Below are positions 49,617 to 57,566 of a stretch of 57,566 nt of DNA, one piece after another. This DNA is from Nocardia jejuensis NBRC 103114 (lineage in GTDB: Bacteria > Actinomycetota > Actinomycetes > Mycobacteriales > Mycobacteriaceae). The translations under genes were made by a program, and so were the position numbers. The stretch spans positions 1 through 57,566 of the forward strand of contig NZ_BDBU01000057.1 of assembly GCF_001613145.1 (NCBI RefSeq), given 5' to 3'. Position 1 is the stretch's first letter. Each line of letters starts with the position of its first letter. Under the pieces are notes generated by a model, which worked only from the letters and a program-made list of their open reading frames with translations, was not told the origin of the DNA and searched no databases.

Positions 49617-51014
49617 CTACTTGTCGTCCACCTTCGCCATGGACAGCACATCGAGACGGCGGTCGAGTTCGGCCTCCGACAGGTTGTCGCCGATCAGCCC
49701 GCGATCGATGACGGTCTGCCGAATCGTCTTGTGGGACTTGACGGCCTCCTTCGCTACGGCCGCGGCCTCCTCGTAGCCGATCGCCGAGTTCAGCGGGGTC
49801 ACGATGGAGGGGGAGGACTCGGCCAGGCGGCGCAGCCGGTCCTCGTCGGCGACCAGACCGGCCACGCACCTGTCCGCGAAGAGGCGGGAGACATTGGCCA
49901 GCAGCCGGATCGACTCGAGCACATTGCGCGCCATCACCGGGATGTAGACGTTCAGTTCGAAGTGGCCGTTGCCGCCGCCCCACGCGATGGCCGCGTCATT
50001 GCCGATGACCTGCGCCGCGACCTGCGTAACCGCCTCGGGCAGCACCGGATTCACCTTGCCCGGCATGATCGAGGAGCCCGGCTGCAGATCCGGCAGCTGG
50101 ATCTCGGACAGACCGGTGAGCGGACCCGAACCCATCCAGCGAATATCGTTCGCGATCTTGGTGAGGCTGATGGCGACGGTGCGCAGCGAACCCGACACCT
50201 CGACCAGGCCGTCGCGCGCCGCCTGGGCCTCGAAGTGGTTCTCCGCTTCCGAGAGCGCGTCCAGGCCGGTGGATCGAGACAGCGCCGCAACGACTTTCGC
50301 GCCGAAACCGTCGGGGGCGTTGAGGCCGGTGCCGACGGCGGTGCCGCCGATGGCCAGCTCGCCCAGGCGCGGCAGGGTGCCCAGCAGGCGTTCGATGCCC
50401 GCGCTCACCTGCCGGGTGTATCCGCTGAACTCCTGGCCCAGGGTGATCGGCACGGCATCCATCAGATGGGTGCGGCCGGACTTCACGACCTCGCGCCACT
50501 GCTCGGACTTGTCCAGCAGGGCCAGGCGCAGGTGCTCGAGCGCGGGAACCAGATCCTTGATCACGGCCTCGGTGGCGGCCAGATGCGTTGCGGTGGGGAA
50601 GGTGTCGTTGGAGGACTGCGACATGTTCACGTCGTCGTTGGGGTGCACGGTGACGCCGTCGCGCGCGGCGATGCTCGCGATCACCTCGTTGGCGTTCATG
50701 TTCGAGCTGGTACCCGAGCCGGTCTGGAACACATCGATCGGGAACTGGTCGTCGTGCTTGCCGTCCGCGATCTCGGTGGCCGCGGCGACGATGGCGTCGG
50801 CCTTCGCCGGGTCCAGCAGTCCCAGTTCCTTGTTCACGGTCGCGCACGCGGCCTTGAGCAGGCCCAGCGCGCGAATCTGCGCGCGCTCCAGGCCGCGGCC
50901 ACTGATGGGGAAGTTCTCCACCGCGCGTTGGGTCTGCGCCCGCCACAAAGCGTCGACGGGAACGCGGACCTCGCCCATGGTGTCGTGTTCGATGCGGTAC
51001 TCGGTCTCGGTCAT
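49617..51014 (-). CDS. fumC: Class II fumarate hydratase
   Basis: 465 residues from the ATG at 51014. It hydrates fumarate to malate in the citric acid cycle. Signatures: TGSGTSSNMNANEVIA, NMSQSSNDTFPTATHLA, the catalytic loop GSSIMPGKVNPVLPEAV and SGRTHLMDAVPI. Length normal. Same strand and order as Rv1098c next to glpX. Confidence 0.95.
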   Translation of the reverse strand: MTETEYRIEHDTMGEVRVPVDALWRAQTQRAVENFPISGRGLERAQIRALGLLKAACATVNKELGLLDPAKADAIVAAATEIADGKHDDQFPIDVFQTGSGTSSNMNANEVIASIAARDGVTVHPNDDVNMSQSSNDTFPTATHLAATEAVIKDLVPALEHLRLALLDKSEQWREVVKSGRTHLMDAVPITLGQEFSGYTRQVSAGIERLLGTLPRLGELAIGGTAVGTGLNAPDGFGAKVVAALSRSTGLDALSEAENHFEAQAARDGLVEVSGSLRTVAISLTKIANDIRWMGSGPLTGLSEIQLPDLQPGSSIMPGKVNPVLPEAVTQVAAQVIGNDAAIAWGGGNGHFELNVYIPVMARNVLESIRLLANVSRLFADRCVAGLVADEDRLRRLAESSPSIVTPLNSAIGYEEAAAVAKEAVKSHKTIRQTVIDRGLIGDNLSEAELDRRLDVLSMAKVDDK

Positions 51015-51133
51015 GATTTCGACCCTATGCCCGGTTCGCGCCCGATGGGGGAGCCACGTCTGAGGCGATCCGCACATCGCGGTTCAGGAATACGGGCCGG
51101 GCGCGTCGCGACTCCGGCTCCGGGAACGACCGC

Positions 51134-51160
51134 GGCCGGACAGCTGCTGGCTGTCCGGCC
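51134..51160 (-). terminator. glpX terminator
   Basis: Perfect 11-bp arms 51134-51144 and 51150-51160 with a 5-base loop, 70 bp past the glpX stop on the minus strand. It separates glpX from fumC, so fumC likely has its own promoter. Confidence 0.75.
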
Positions 51161-51230
51161 GGGGTGGAGAAATCCTCGCTGGGAGGCAAGGGTTTTCGCG
51201 CGCCGGGGGTTTCGCGCGCGAGGTCGCGAA

Positions 51231-52274
51231 TCAGGGCATCGGCGGGGTGGCGTGCTCGTCACCGACGAAATCGACCGAGGCGTACTCGCGCAGCTTGGTC
51301 AGACGGTGGTAGGCATCCACCAGGCGTACGGTGCCGGACTTGGCGCGCATCACGATGGACTGGGTGGACGCGCCGCCGCCGTAGTAGCGCACGCCGCGCA
51401 GCAGATCACCGTCGGTGACGCCGGTGGCGCAGAAGAACACGTCCTCGCCGGAGACCAGGTCCTCGGTGGACAGCACACGGTCCAGATCGTGGCCGGCGTC
51501 GATCGCCTTCTGCTTCTCTTCGTCGTCCTTCGGGGCCAGCTTGCCCTGCATCGCGCCGCCCATACAGCGCATGGCCGCCGCGGCGATGATGCCCTCGGGG
51601 GTGCCGCCGATACCGATCAGCATGTCCACGCCGGACTCCGGGCGGGCGGTGGCGATGGCCCCGGCCACGTCACCGTCGGAGATCAGCCGGATGCGGGCGC
51701 CGGCGTCGCGGACGTCCTGCATGTACTGGGCGTGGCGCGGGCGATCCAGGATGCACACGGTCAGGTCCGAGACCGAGGACTTCTTGGTCTTGGCGACCCG
51801 GCGCAGGTTCTCCGCGATGGGGGCGGACAGGTCGATCACGTCGGCGGCGTCGGGGCCGACGGCGATCTTCTCCATGTAGAACACCGCCGACGGGTCGAAC
51901 ATCGCGCCGCGCTCGGCGACCGCGAGCACCGAGATGGCGCCCTGCGAGCCCTTGGCCATCAGGGTGGTGCCGTCGATCGGGTCGACCGCGAAGTCGAGTT
52001 CCGCGCCGGTGCCGTCGCCGACCAGCTCACCGTTGTAAAGCATGGGCGCTTCGTCCTTCTCGCCCTCACCGATCACCACGATGCCGCGCATCGAGACGGT
52101 CGCGACGAGCTGCCGCATCGCGTCCACCGCAGCGCCGTCGCCACCCTCCTTGTCGCCTCGGCCGACCCAACGGCCCGCGGCCATGGCGCCGGCCTCGGTG
52201 ACCCGGACCAACTCCAGCGCGAGGTTGCGGTCCGGAGCCTCCCGGCGGCTGGGTGCGGGCGTGGGTGCCGTCAT
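51231..52274 (-). CDS. glpX: Class II fructose-1,6-bisphosphatase
   Basis: 347 residues from the ATG at 52274. The GlpX-type enzyme is the main gluconeogenic FBPase of actinobacteria. GEGEKDEAPMLYNGE and AVDPIDGTTLMAKG carry the metal-binding acidic groups; IGIGGTPEGIIAAAAMRCMGG is also typical. Equivalent to Rv1099c. Confidence 0.95.
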   Translation of the reverse strand: MTAPTPAPSRREAPDRNLALELVRVTEAGAMAAGRWVGRGDKEGGDGAAVDAMRQLVATVSMRGIVVIGEGEKDEAPMLYNGELVGDGTGAELDFAVDPIDGTTLMAKGSQGAISVLAVAERGAMFDPSAVFYMEKIAVGPDAADVIDLSAPIAENLRRVAKTKKSSVSDLTVCILDRPRHAQYMQDVRDAGARIRLISDGDVAGAIATARPESGVDMLIGIGGTPEGIIAAAAMRCMGGAMQGKLAPKDDEEKQKAIDAGHDLDRVLSTEDLVSGEDVFFCATGVTDGDLLRGVRYYGGGASTQSIVMRAKSGTVRLVDAYHRLTKLREYASVDFVGDEHATPPMP

Positions 52275-52470
52275 TGCGGTGCCTCCTGTGGTTGTCTACT
52301 GCTGCGTGAATTGTCTCATTGCGCCTCGGCGACCTCCGCAAGTACTGACGTTTCACTCCCGTGCTGGTGGTGAGCCTCTACGCCCGCGAAGCCGCTGACA
52401 GGGGAACCTCCCGCCGCGCGACACGAGAGTGTGAGCCGGGTCGCAACCGGGGCCCGTGGATACTGGGGGC

Positions 52471-53055
52471 GTGTCGTACCAAAAGCCCCGGACCCAGCAC
52501 GACTACAAGGACCTGTTCTGGTCGTTGCTACCCCTGGTGCTGATCTGCTTGGTCATCGCGGGCATCGCCAGCCAGTGCACGTTCACGGCCAATGGTCCGA
52601 CGGCGGGCCAGGTTCCGCACATCGACGTGCACACCGCGCTGAAGTCCGATGCGCACGACTTCGCGTTCTCCGTGCGCGAGCCCGCGCTGCCGGCCGAATG
52701 GACGGCCAACTCGGGCAGTCGCGACAAGATCACGACCGCCTCCACCGCGGGCGGCACCGTGAACGACGTGAGCACCGTCGGATTCCTCACGCCGCAGGGC
52801 ACGTACATGCAGCTCACGCAGACCGACGCCACCGAAGAGGCGCTCGCCAAGAAGATCGTCGGCACCCGCTACGCCACCGGGACCGAGCAGATCGGCGATC
52901 GCAAGTGGGTCGTCTACGGCGAGACCGGCACCGAACCCGCCTGGATCACCGACTTCGGCGATGTGCGGGTGCTGATCAAGGGCGCGGGCAACAAGGGCGC
53001 CTTCACCACCCTCGCCACAGCGGTCGACAACGCCCAGCCGCTGCCCCGCACCTGA
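52471..53055 (+). CDS. DUF4245 single-pass membrane protein (Rv1100-like)
   Basis: 194 residues from a GTG at 52471 (GTG five codons earlier possible). One membrane helix at about residues 20-38 (LLPLVLICLVIAGIASQCTF) and an extracytoplasmic domain with FSVREPALPAEWTANSGSRDK, TYMQLTQTDATEEALAKKIVG and WVVYGETGTEPAWI. The family is confined to actinobacteria next to glpX; function unknown. Confidence 0.8.
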   Translation: MSYQKPRTQHDYKDLFWSLLPLVLICLVIAGIASQCTFTANGPTAGQVPHIDVHTALKSDAHDFAFSVREPALPAEWTANSGSRDKITTASTAGGTVNDVSTVGFLTPQGTYMQLTQTDATEEALAKKIVGTRYATGTEQIGDRKWVVYGETGTEPAWITDFGDVRVLIKGAGNKGAFTTLATAVDNAQPLPRT

Positions 53056-53232
53056 GCCCAACCCCGCTCCGAGGGCCGAACCACGCTTCGAGGGCCGCGC
53101 GCCGCACCGAGCGTTGCCCCACTTTCACCCTGGGTGCGCCCCGCCTCGAGTTCTGGGCCGTCCTGAGCGCTGCACCGAGGTGCATGTCGTCGCGCGGCTG
53201 TGTTCGCCGCGCGACCGCACCTCTCCGAGCGC

Positions 53233-53457
53233 TCAGTTCTCCTGATTGCGGTGAGCGAGGGCGTCTTCCACTCGCTTGCGGGCGCCCGCGAGGTGTTCCT
53301 CGCAGCGGTTGGCGAGGGCTTCGCCGCGCTCCCAGAGGGTGAGGGATTCGTCGAGATCGAGGCCGCCCTGCTCGAGCATCTTCACCACGTTGACGAGTTC
53401 GTCGCGGGCGCGTTCGTAGCCGAAGGTGGCAATTTCGTTCTGGTCGTCGTCGTTCAT
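53233..53457 (-). CDS. xseB: Exodeoxyribonuclease VII small subunit
   Basis: 74 residues from the ATG at 53457, which overlaps the xseA stop by four bases (ATGA). Core FGYERARDELVNVVKMLEQGGLDLDESLTLWERGEALANRCEEHLAGARKRVEDAL is diagnostic. It wraps the XseA coiled coil; the coupled translation suits a defined subunit ratio. Confidence 0.93.
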   Translation of the reverse strand: MNDDDQNEIATFGYERARDELVNVVKMLEQGGLDLDESLTLWERGEALANRCEEHLAGARKRVEDALAHRNQEN

Positions 53458-54743
53458 TCGGTGCTGGATTCCTTTCGGGGGCCGAGGGGCTGGGCGGCGA
53501 GCGCGGCGGCGGTGATCGCGCCGTCGGCCACGCGGATGCGGAGCTGGGTGCCGGGTGGTGAATCCTCGATGGCGCGCACCACTTCGCGTTCCTTGCCGGC
53601 GACGCGCTGCACCACCGCGTAGCCGCGCGCGAGCGTGGCCGCCGGACCCAGAGCCGAAAGCTTCTCGCGCAGATGGCGGGTCGCGGTGGATTCGGAGTTC
53701 AGCACGTGATCGATGGCCCGGCGGCCGGAACGGTGATGCCGCTCGATCTCGTCGTGGCGCTGATCGAGCAACCGCAGCGGATCGGACAGCACGGGGCGCG
53801 AACGGATCTGGTGCAGCGCGCGCGATTCGCGATCCACCCATCCGCGCAGCGCGGCGGCGGCGCGGGCCCGCAGTTCCTGCAGCAGTGCGGCTTCCGCGGC
53901 GGCATCCGGTACGACGCGCTTGGCGGCATCGGTCGGGGTGGCGGCGCGCAGATCCGCGACATAGTCGGAGATCGGGTTGTCCGGCTCGTGACCGATGGCG
54001 CTCACGATCGGGGTCTTGGCGGAAACGATTGCCCGGCAGAGCGTCTCGTCCGAGAACGGCAGCAGATCCTCGACGCTGCCACCGCCGCGCGCCAGCACGA
54101 TCACGTCCACGTCGGGATTCGCGTCCAAGGCCGCGATGGCCTCGAGGATCTGCGGAACCGCAGTCGGACCCTGCACGGCGGTATTGCGGATCTCGAAGCG
54201 CACGGCGGGCCAGCGGGTGGTCGCGACGGTCACCACATCGTGTTCGGCGGCGCTGGCGCGACCGGTGATCAGGCCGATCCGGTTGGGCAGGAAGGGGATC
54301 GGGCGCTTCAGGCGTGGATCGAAGAGGCCCTCGGCGGCCAGCAGCGCCTTGAGCCGCTCGATCCGGGCGAGCAGTTCGCCGATGCCGACCGGGCGAATCT
54401 CGGTGACGCGCAGGGACAGCGTGCCGCGACCGGTGAAGAACGACAGCTTGCCGTACACCACCACGCGGCTGCCCTCCTGCAGCGGGACAGCCGAATTGCG
54501 CAGCAGATCCGGATCGCAGGTGACCGAGAGCGACATGTCGGCGGCGGTATCGCGGAGCACCAGAAACGCGGTACGGGTACCGGGGCGCAGATTGATCTGT
54601 GTGATCTGACCCTCGACCCAGACCACGCCCAGTCGATCGATCCACTGCGCCACCTTGACCGCGATGCTGCGGACGGGAAAGGGGTGCTCGGCGGAATTCG
54701 GCGGGCGCTCGGCTTTCTCGGTGCCCCCTGGCTCGGTGCTCAC
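53454..54743 (-). CDS. xseA: Exodeoxyribonuclease VII large subunit
   Basis: 429 residues from a GTG at 54743. The N-terminal OB fold (FPVRSIAVKVAQWIDRLGVVWVEGQITQ) binds single-stranded DNA, and the catalytic part shows IGLITGRASAAEHDV, VDVIVLARGGGSVEDLLPFSDE and AIGHEPDNPISDYVADLRAATPT; a coiled coil and short C-terminal domain end the protein. XseAB degrades single-stranded DNA from both ends. The start is uncertain because the frame stays open far upstream, but the upstream sequence is low-complexity and not protein-like. Confidence 0.9.
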   Translation of the reverse strand: MSTEPGGTEKAERPPNSAEHPFPVRSIAVKVAQWIDRLGVVWVEGQITQINLRPGTRTAFLVLRDTAADMSLSVTCDPDLLRNSAVPLQEGSRVVVYGKLSFFTGRGTLSLRVTEIRPVGIGELLARIERLKALLAAEGLFDPRLKRPIPFLPNRIGLITGRASAAEHDVVTVATTRWPAVRFEIRNTAVQGPTAVPQILEAIAALDANPDVDVIVLARGGGSVEDLLPFSDETLCRAIVSAKTPIVSAIGHEPDNPISDYVADLRAATPTDAAKRVVPDAAAEAALLQELRARAAAALRGWVDRESRALHQIRSRPVLSDPLRLLDQRHDEIERHHRSGRRAIDHVLNSESTATRHLREKLSALGPAATLARGYAVVQRVAGKEREVVRAIEDSPPGTQLRIRVADGAITAAALAAQPLGPRKESSTE

Positions 54744-55218
54744 CGGGTCGATTGTGTCAGTGCCCACCGACGGGGTCCGCGAGGCATCCGCCGACGCGCT
54801 CGCCGCGACCGTTCGGCGGCGCGGAGCGGACCTGCTCGGCGCTCGGACGTGTGGCACGCACGGATGCCTGGGGCCAGTGCCGCGGGACGGCCACGCGGCG
54901 TCTGCGCGTGCGGGGTGGCCGGGGGGCGGCTGCGCGTGTGGATGCCCGGCACGGATGGCCGAGCTCGTGCGACGGCAGGGGCGCGGCTGCGCCGCAGTGT
55001 GGCCCGCGGAGGCCGCTGCCGCAGGGTGGCCGTGGGAGGCTGCTGTCGCAGGGTGGGCTGGGCGACTGTGTCGCAGGATGGGCCGTGAGTGCGTGCGCAG
55101 GTGGCTGGGTGAGTGCGCGGCCCGGGGAGGCGCTCGAGTCACCGTCGCGGTCCGCGAACGCCGGACGCCGACCGGACCGGGAGGTTCCCCGGAATGGTCG
55201 GCGTCGTGCGGACGTCGG
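54744..55218. other. GC-rich low-complexity intergenic segment
   Basis: 475 bp upstream of xseA. On the + strand it is G-rich with repeated GCAGG-TGG-like and GTCGCAGG units (about 55015-55085). All reading frames through it have skewed Arg/His/Pro/Ala composition and no ribosome sites or family similarity, so I see no gene. It must hold the xseAB promoter and the end of the lipid-droplet gene's neighbourhood. Confidence 0.5.
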
Positions 55219-56037
55219 TTACTTGGCCCGGACCGTGGCGATCCGGTTGGTCAGCATGGTGACGAACGGGGCACGGTCACGGGTGCCCTGCTCGTACGCC
55301 AGCAGCGTGGCCAGATCATCGACGGTGAGCATGCGCAGCCGGGCGCGCAACTGCGCCAGGGTCATGTTCTCGTAGTCGTAGCGGGTGGCGATCTCGGGCT
55401 CGGTCACCGCGACGTGGCCGTTGTGGCCGTTGTGACCATTGGTGGCCGCGACGGAAGCCGTTGCGGCGGTGTCGTTTTCGGCGACCGCGACGGGCTCGGC
55501 TGCCTCCTGCGCAGCCGGCTCGGCGACGACGGGTGCCTCGAAGATCGCGGCAGGCGCCTCGACCGGCTCGGCGACGACCGGGGTCTCCTCGTCGGGAACC
55601 GCTTCCGCGGCCGGAGCTTCGGTGACCACAGCTTCGGCGACCGCCGGAGCCTCGGCGACCGGCGCCTGGAAGATCGCGGCGGGCGCCTCGGTGAGCGGAG
55701 CGGGCTCGTCGAGGGCGGTTTCCTCGGCCGTGAAGAGATCGAAACGGCTCTTGCGTACCGATTCCGGGGCGGTGCCAGAAGGTTGCTCGTCGGCCTCATC
55801 CTCGTCGAAGGTGGCCCATTCGGGCTGCTCCTCCGGCTGGATCAACCGGTCGAACACGGCATCGCCCTTGAGCGCGAGGCTGGTCACGAACTGCTGGAAG
55901 TGCATGGTGGTCTGCAACATCTGGCTGATCGCGGTGATCGGGAAATTGATGGCATTGGCAGGTAGCCGACGAGTTTCCTCGAGGGCATAGACAGCGGCCC
56001 CGGCGGCTACCCGGGCCAGGAACGGAGGTCTGAACAT
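55219..56037 (-). CDS. Lipid-droplet-associated-type protein (Rv1109c-like)
   Basis: 272 residues from the ATG at 56037. The N-terminal 60 residues form a hydrophobic/amphipathic region (MFRPPFLARVAAGAAVYALE then ANAINFPITAISQMLQTTMHFQQFVTSLALKGD), a long acidic Ala/Glu/Val/Pro repeat linker follows (about 95-200), and a compact C-terminal domain ends it (YDYENMTLAQLRARLRMLTVDDLATLLAYEQ). This domain and the place between xseA and ispH match proteins named lipid droplet-associated in actinomycetes. The name is from memory. Confidence 0.72.
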   Translation of the reverse strand: MFRPPFLARVAAGAAVYALEETRRLPANAINFPITAISQMLQTTMHFQQFVTSLALKGDAVFDRLIQPEEQPEWATFDEDEADEQPSGTAPESVRKSRFDLFTAEETALDEPAPLTEAPAAIFQAPVAEAPAVAEAVVTEAPAAEAVPDEETPVVAEPVEAPAAIFEAPVVAEPAAQEAAEPVAVAENDTAATASVAATNGHNGHNGHVAVTEPEIATRYDYENMTLAQLRARLRMLTVDDLATLLAYEQGTRDRAPFVTMLTNRIATVRAK

Positions 56038-56151
56038 GGTCCTAGCCTGCCCGAAACGCCGTGTGATGCAAAGACCAGATGTCACAGACAGTGATTCTGC
56101 CGTCATGCTCCGGGCGAATGCGCGTCGCCCCGCACACGTATTCTGTGAGGC

Positions 56152-57165
56152 ATGTCTTCGGCTATCCCTTTGAACGTCGGAATCGTACGATCCGCTGCGG
56201 GTGCTGCCGACGCGCCGCGGACTGATGACAAGCGGGTGTTGCTAGCCGAGCCTCGCGGTTACTGCGCCGGTGTGGACCGGGCCGTGGTGACGGTGGAGAA
56301 GGCTCTCGAGAAGCACGGTGCGCCGATCTACGTGCGCAAGGAGATCGTGCACAACCGGCATGTGGTGGAGACGCTGCGCGATCGCGGCGTGATCTTCGTC
56401 GACGAGACCGACGAGGTGCCCGAGGGCGCGCTCGTGGTGTTCTCGGCGCACGGGGTGTCCCCGGCCGTGCACGAATCCGCGGCGGAGCGGAACCTGCACA
56501 CCATCGACGCCACCTGCCCGCTGGTGACCAAGGTGCATCAGGAGGCCAAGCGGTTCGCGCGCGACGACTTCGACATTCTGCTCATCGGGCACGAGGGGCA
56601 CGAGGAGGTCGAGGGCACCGCGGGCGAGGCTCCCGATCACGTGCAATTGGTGGACGGGCCCGAATCGGTCGACCGGGTCACCGTGCGCGACGAGAACAAG
56701 GTGATCTGGCTCTCCCAGACCACGCTCTCGGTCGACGAGACCATGGAGACCGTGCACAAGCTGCGCGCGCGCTTCCCGAATCTGCAGGATCCGCCGAGCG
56801 ACGACATCTGCTACGCCACCTCCAACCGCCAGACCGCCGTCAAGGCGATGGCCCCCGAATGCGATCTGGTGATCGTGGTCGGTTCGCGCAACTCCTCCAA
56901 CTCGGTGCGACTGGTCGAGGTCGCCCTGACCGCCGGGGCGCGCGCCTCGTACCTGGTCGACTACGCCCGCGAGGTGGATCCGGCATGGTTCGAGGGTGTG
57001 CGCACGATCGGCGTCACCTCCGGAGCGTCGGTTCCCGAGATCCTGGTCGAGGGTGTGCTGGACATGCTGGCCGAACACGGCTTCGGTGAGGTCACCCCGG
57101 TGACGACGGCCAACGAGACGCTGGTCTTCTCGCTGCCGCGTGAGCTGCGGACGGCTCGCCAGTAG
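56152..57165 (+). CDS. ispH: 4-hydroxy-3-methylbut-2-enyl diphosphate reductase
   Basis: 337 residues from the ATG at 56152. Last step of the MEP isoprenoid pathway, an iron-sulfur enzyme. The three cluster cysteines are visible: Cys38 in RGYCAGVDRA, DATCPLVTKVH and DDICYATSNRQ. HGVSPAVHESA and LSQTTLSVDET are typical. Equivalent to Rv1110 (LytB2). Diverges from the lipid-droplet gene. Confidence 0.95.
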   Translation: MSSAIPLNVGIVRSAAGAADAPRTDDKRVLLAEPRGYCAGVDRAVVTVEKALEKHGAPIYVRKEIVHNRHVVETLRDRGVIFVDETDEVPEGALVVFSAHGVSPAVHESAAERNLHTIDATCPLVTKVHQEAKRFARDDFDILLIGHEGHEEVEGTAGEAPDHVQLVDGPESVDRVTVRDENKVIWLSQTTLSVDETMETVHKLRARFPNLQDPPSDDICYATSNRQTAVKAMAPECDLVIVVGSRNSSNSVRLVEVALTAGARASYLVDYAREVDPAWFEGVRTIGVTSGASVPEILVEGVLDMLAEHGFGEVTPVTTANETLVFSLPRELRTARQ

Positions 57166-57197
57166 TCGTTCCGAGTTCGATCACAGGTAGATACGAC

Positions 57198-57242
57198 CGA
57201 ATCCCCGCATCCGTCGCGAGAGCGTCGGGATGCGGGGATTCG
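57198..57242 (+). terminator. ispH terminator
   Basis: Perfect 15-bp arms 57198-57212 and 57228-57242 with a 15-base loop, 33 bp past the ispH stop; TTGT follows. Confidence 0.85.
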
Positions 57243-57311
57243 TTGTATCCGTGGGAGTTCGCGTAACTCCGGATTTCGCGTGTTCGGAATTCGGTCGAGC
57301 CCGGTGTCTGC

Positions 57312-57408
57312 GCCGGAGTCGGACTGTGACTGCGTGATCGTGCCGGAGTCCGAGACCGAGTGCGTATCGCCGGAGTCGGCTTACGGAGCGCGTGGTGTTG
57401 CCGGAGTC
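57312..57408 (+). repeat. Four spaced direct repeats GCCGGAGTC
   Basis: Identical 9-mers at 57312-57320, 57342-57350, 57369-57377 and 57400-57408, 27-31 bp apart, in the gap between ispH and the next gene. The spacers share no sequence. Not a CRISPR: units are too short. Confidence 0.65.
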
Positions 57409-57432
57409 GGCCCGCGCCTGCCCGGTTCGCGC

Positions 57433-57566
57433 TCAGCGCTCGATGCGGCCCGAATCGCGTTCGCGGTAGCGCACATTCGGGCGGGGGTGCGGCGGGACTT
57501 CGGGATTCTGGGCGCGGCGGCGGCGCGGCTCGCCCGTGCCGTTGCGATCGGCCGGCGGGGTGCGGC
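57433..57566 (-). CDS. C-terminal end of a DUF6542-type protein (Rv1111c-like)
   Basis: The frame enters from the window edge and stops at 57433-57435. The last 44 residues are Arg/Pro-rich, ending in RPNVRYRERDSGRIER. Disordered basic tail and position next to ispH fit the Rv1111c family (DUF6542), whose membrane domain would lie outside the window. Confidence 0.55.
   Translation of the reverse strand, partial: RTPPADRNGTGEPRRRRAQNPEVPPHPRPNVRYRERDSGRIER

Noticed and set aside
49608..52373. A 921-codon open frame on the + strand
   Set aside because: It is the antisense of fumC and glpX, whose proteins are unmistakable; the translated product is Arg/His/Gly-rich without any domain.
57312..57408. 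A CRISPR array
   Set aside because: Units are only 9 bp and there are no cas genes.

Overview
The window is high-GC chromosomal DNA from a mycolic-acid actinomycete, most likely Nocardia or a close relative. The signs are GTG starts, mycothiol chemistry (Mca, a mycoredoxin-like protein), an LGFP-repeat lipoprotein, a short-chain Z-isoprenyl diphosphate synthase, DesA2, and a gene order that I recognise as the Mycobacterium tuberculosis Rv1079-Rv1111c block. I see no rRNA, no genuine tRNA, no insertion sequence and no CRISPR.

Layout. (1) 0-4.4 kb: the end of a transglycosylase, a TM_helix/MscS-like membrane protein with a Gly/Met repeat tail, a glutaryl-CoA-dehydrogenase-like enzyme and DUF5713. 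(2) 4.5-8.3 kb: conserved metB, greA, DUF4307, mca and a small membrane protein. (3) 8.3-29.3 kb: a large accessory insertion between the Rv1083-like and Rv1084-like genes. It holds the Ro60 orthologue Rsr with one clear, circularly permuted tRNA-like Y RNA and a second candidate upstream, an acyl-CoA ligase, an amidinotransferase, tandem DUF4189 secreted proteins, a MarR/MFS pair, and a lipid cluster (desaturase, two paralogous TetR regulators, DUF5994, a small membrane protein, a sigma-factor-like protein). Four copies of one operator motif lie in front of the promoters of that lipid cluster. (4) 29.4-45.7 kb: the scaffold resumes with the DUF255 thioredoxin-fold protein, hemolysin III, Z-isoprenyl synthase, coaA, glyA under a ZTP-type riboswitch, phoH2 and desA2, interrupted by an adenylate cyclase, DUF885 and small genes. 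(5) 45.9-49.5 kb: epoxide hydrolase, a TetR/FAD-oxidoreductase pair with a clear operator, a 28-residue peptide and a PASTA lipoprotein. (6) 49.6-57.6 kb: fumC, glpX, DUF4245, xseB-xseA, a lipid-droplet-type protein, ispH and the end of a DUF6542-type gene.

Working together: housekeeping genes cover methionine/cysteine metabolism, one-carbon/purine sensing (ZTP-glyA), CoA and isoprenoid precursors, central carbon (fumC, glpX) and DNA repair (xseAB). The accessory block adds RNA quality control (Rsr plus Y RNA) and a regulated lipid-desaturation module. The items most worth follow-up are the Y RNA pair, the four-site TetR regulon with a sigma-like protein that lacks region 2, and two very short peptide genes.
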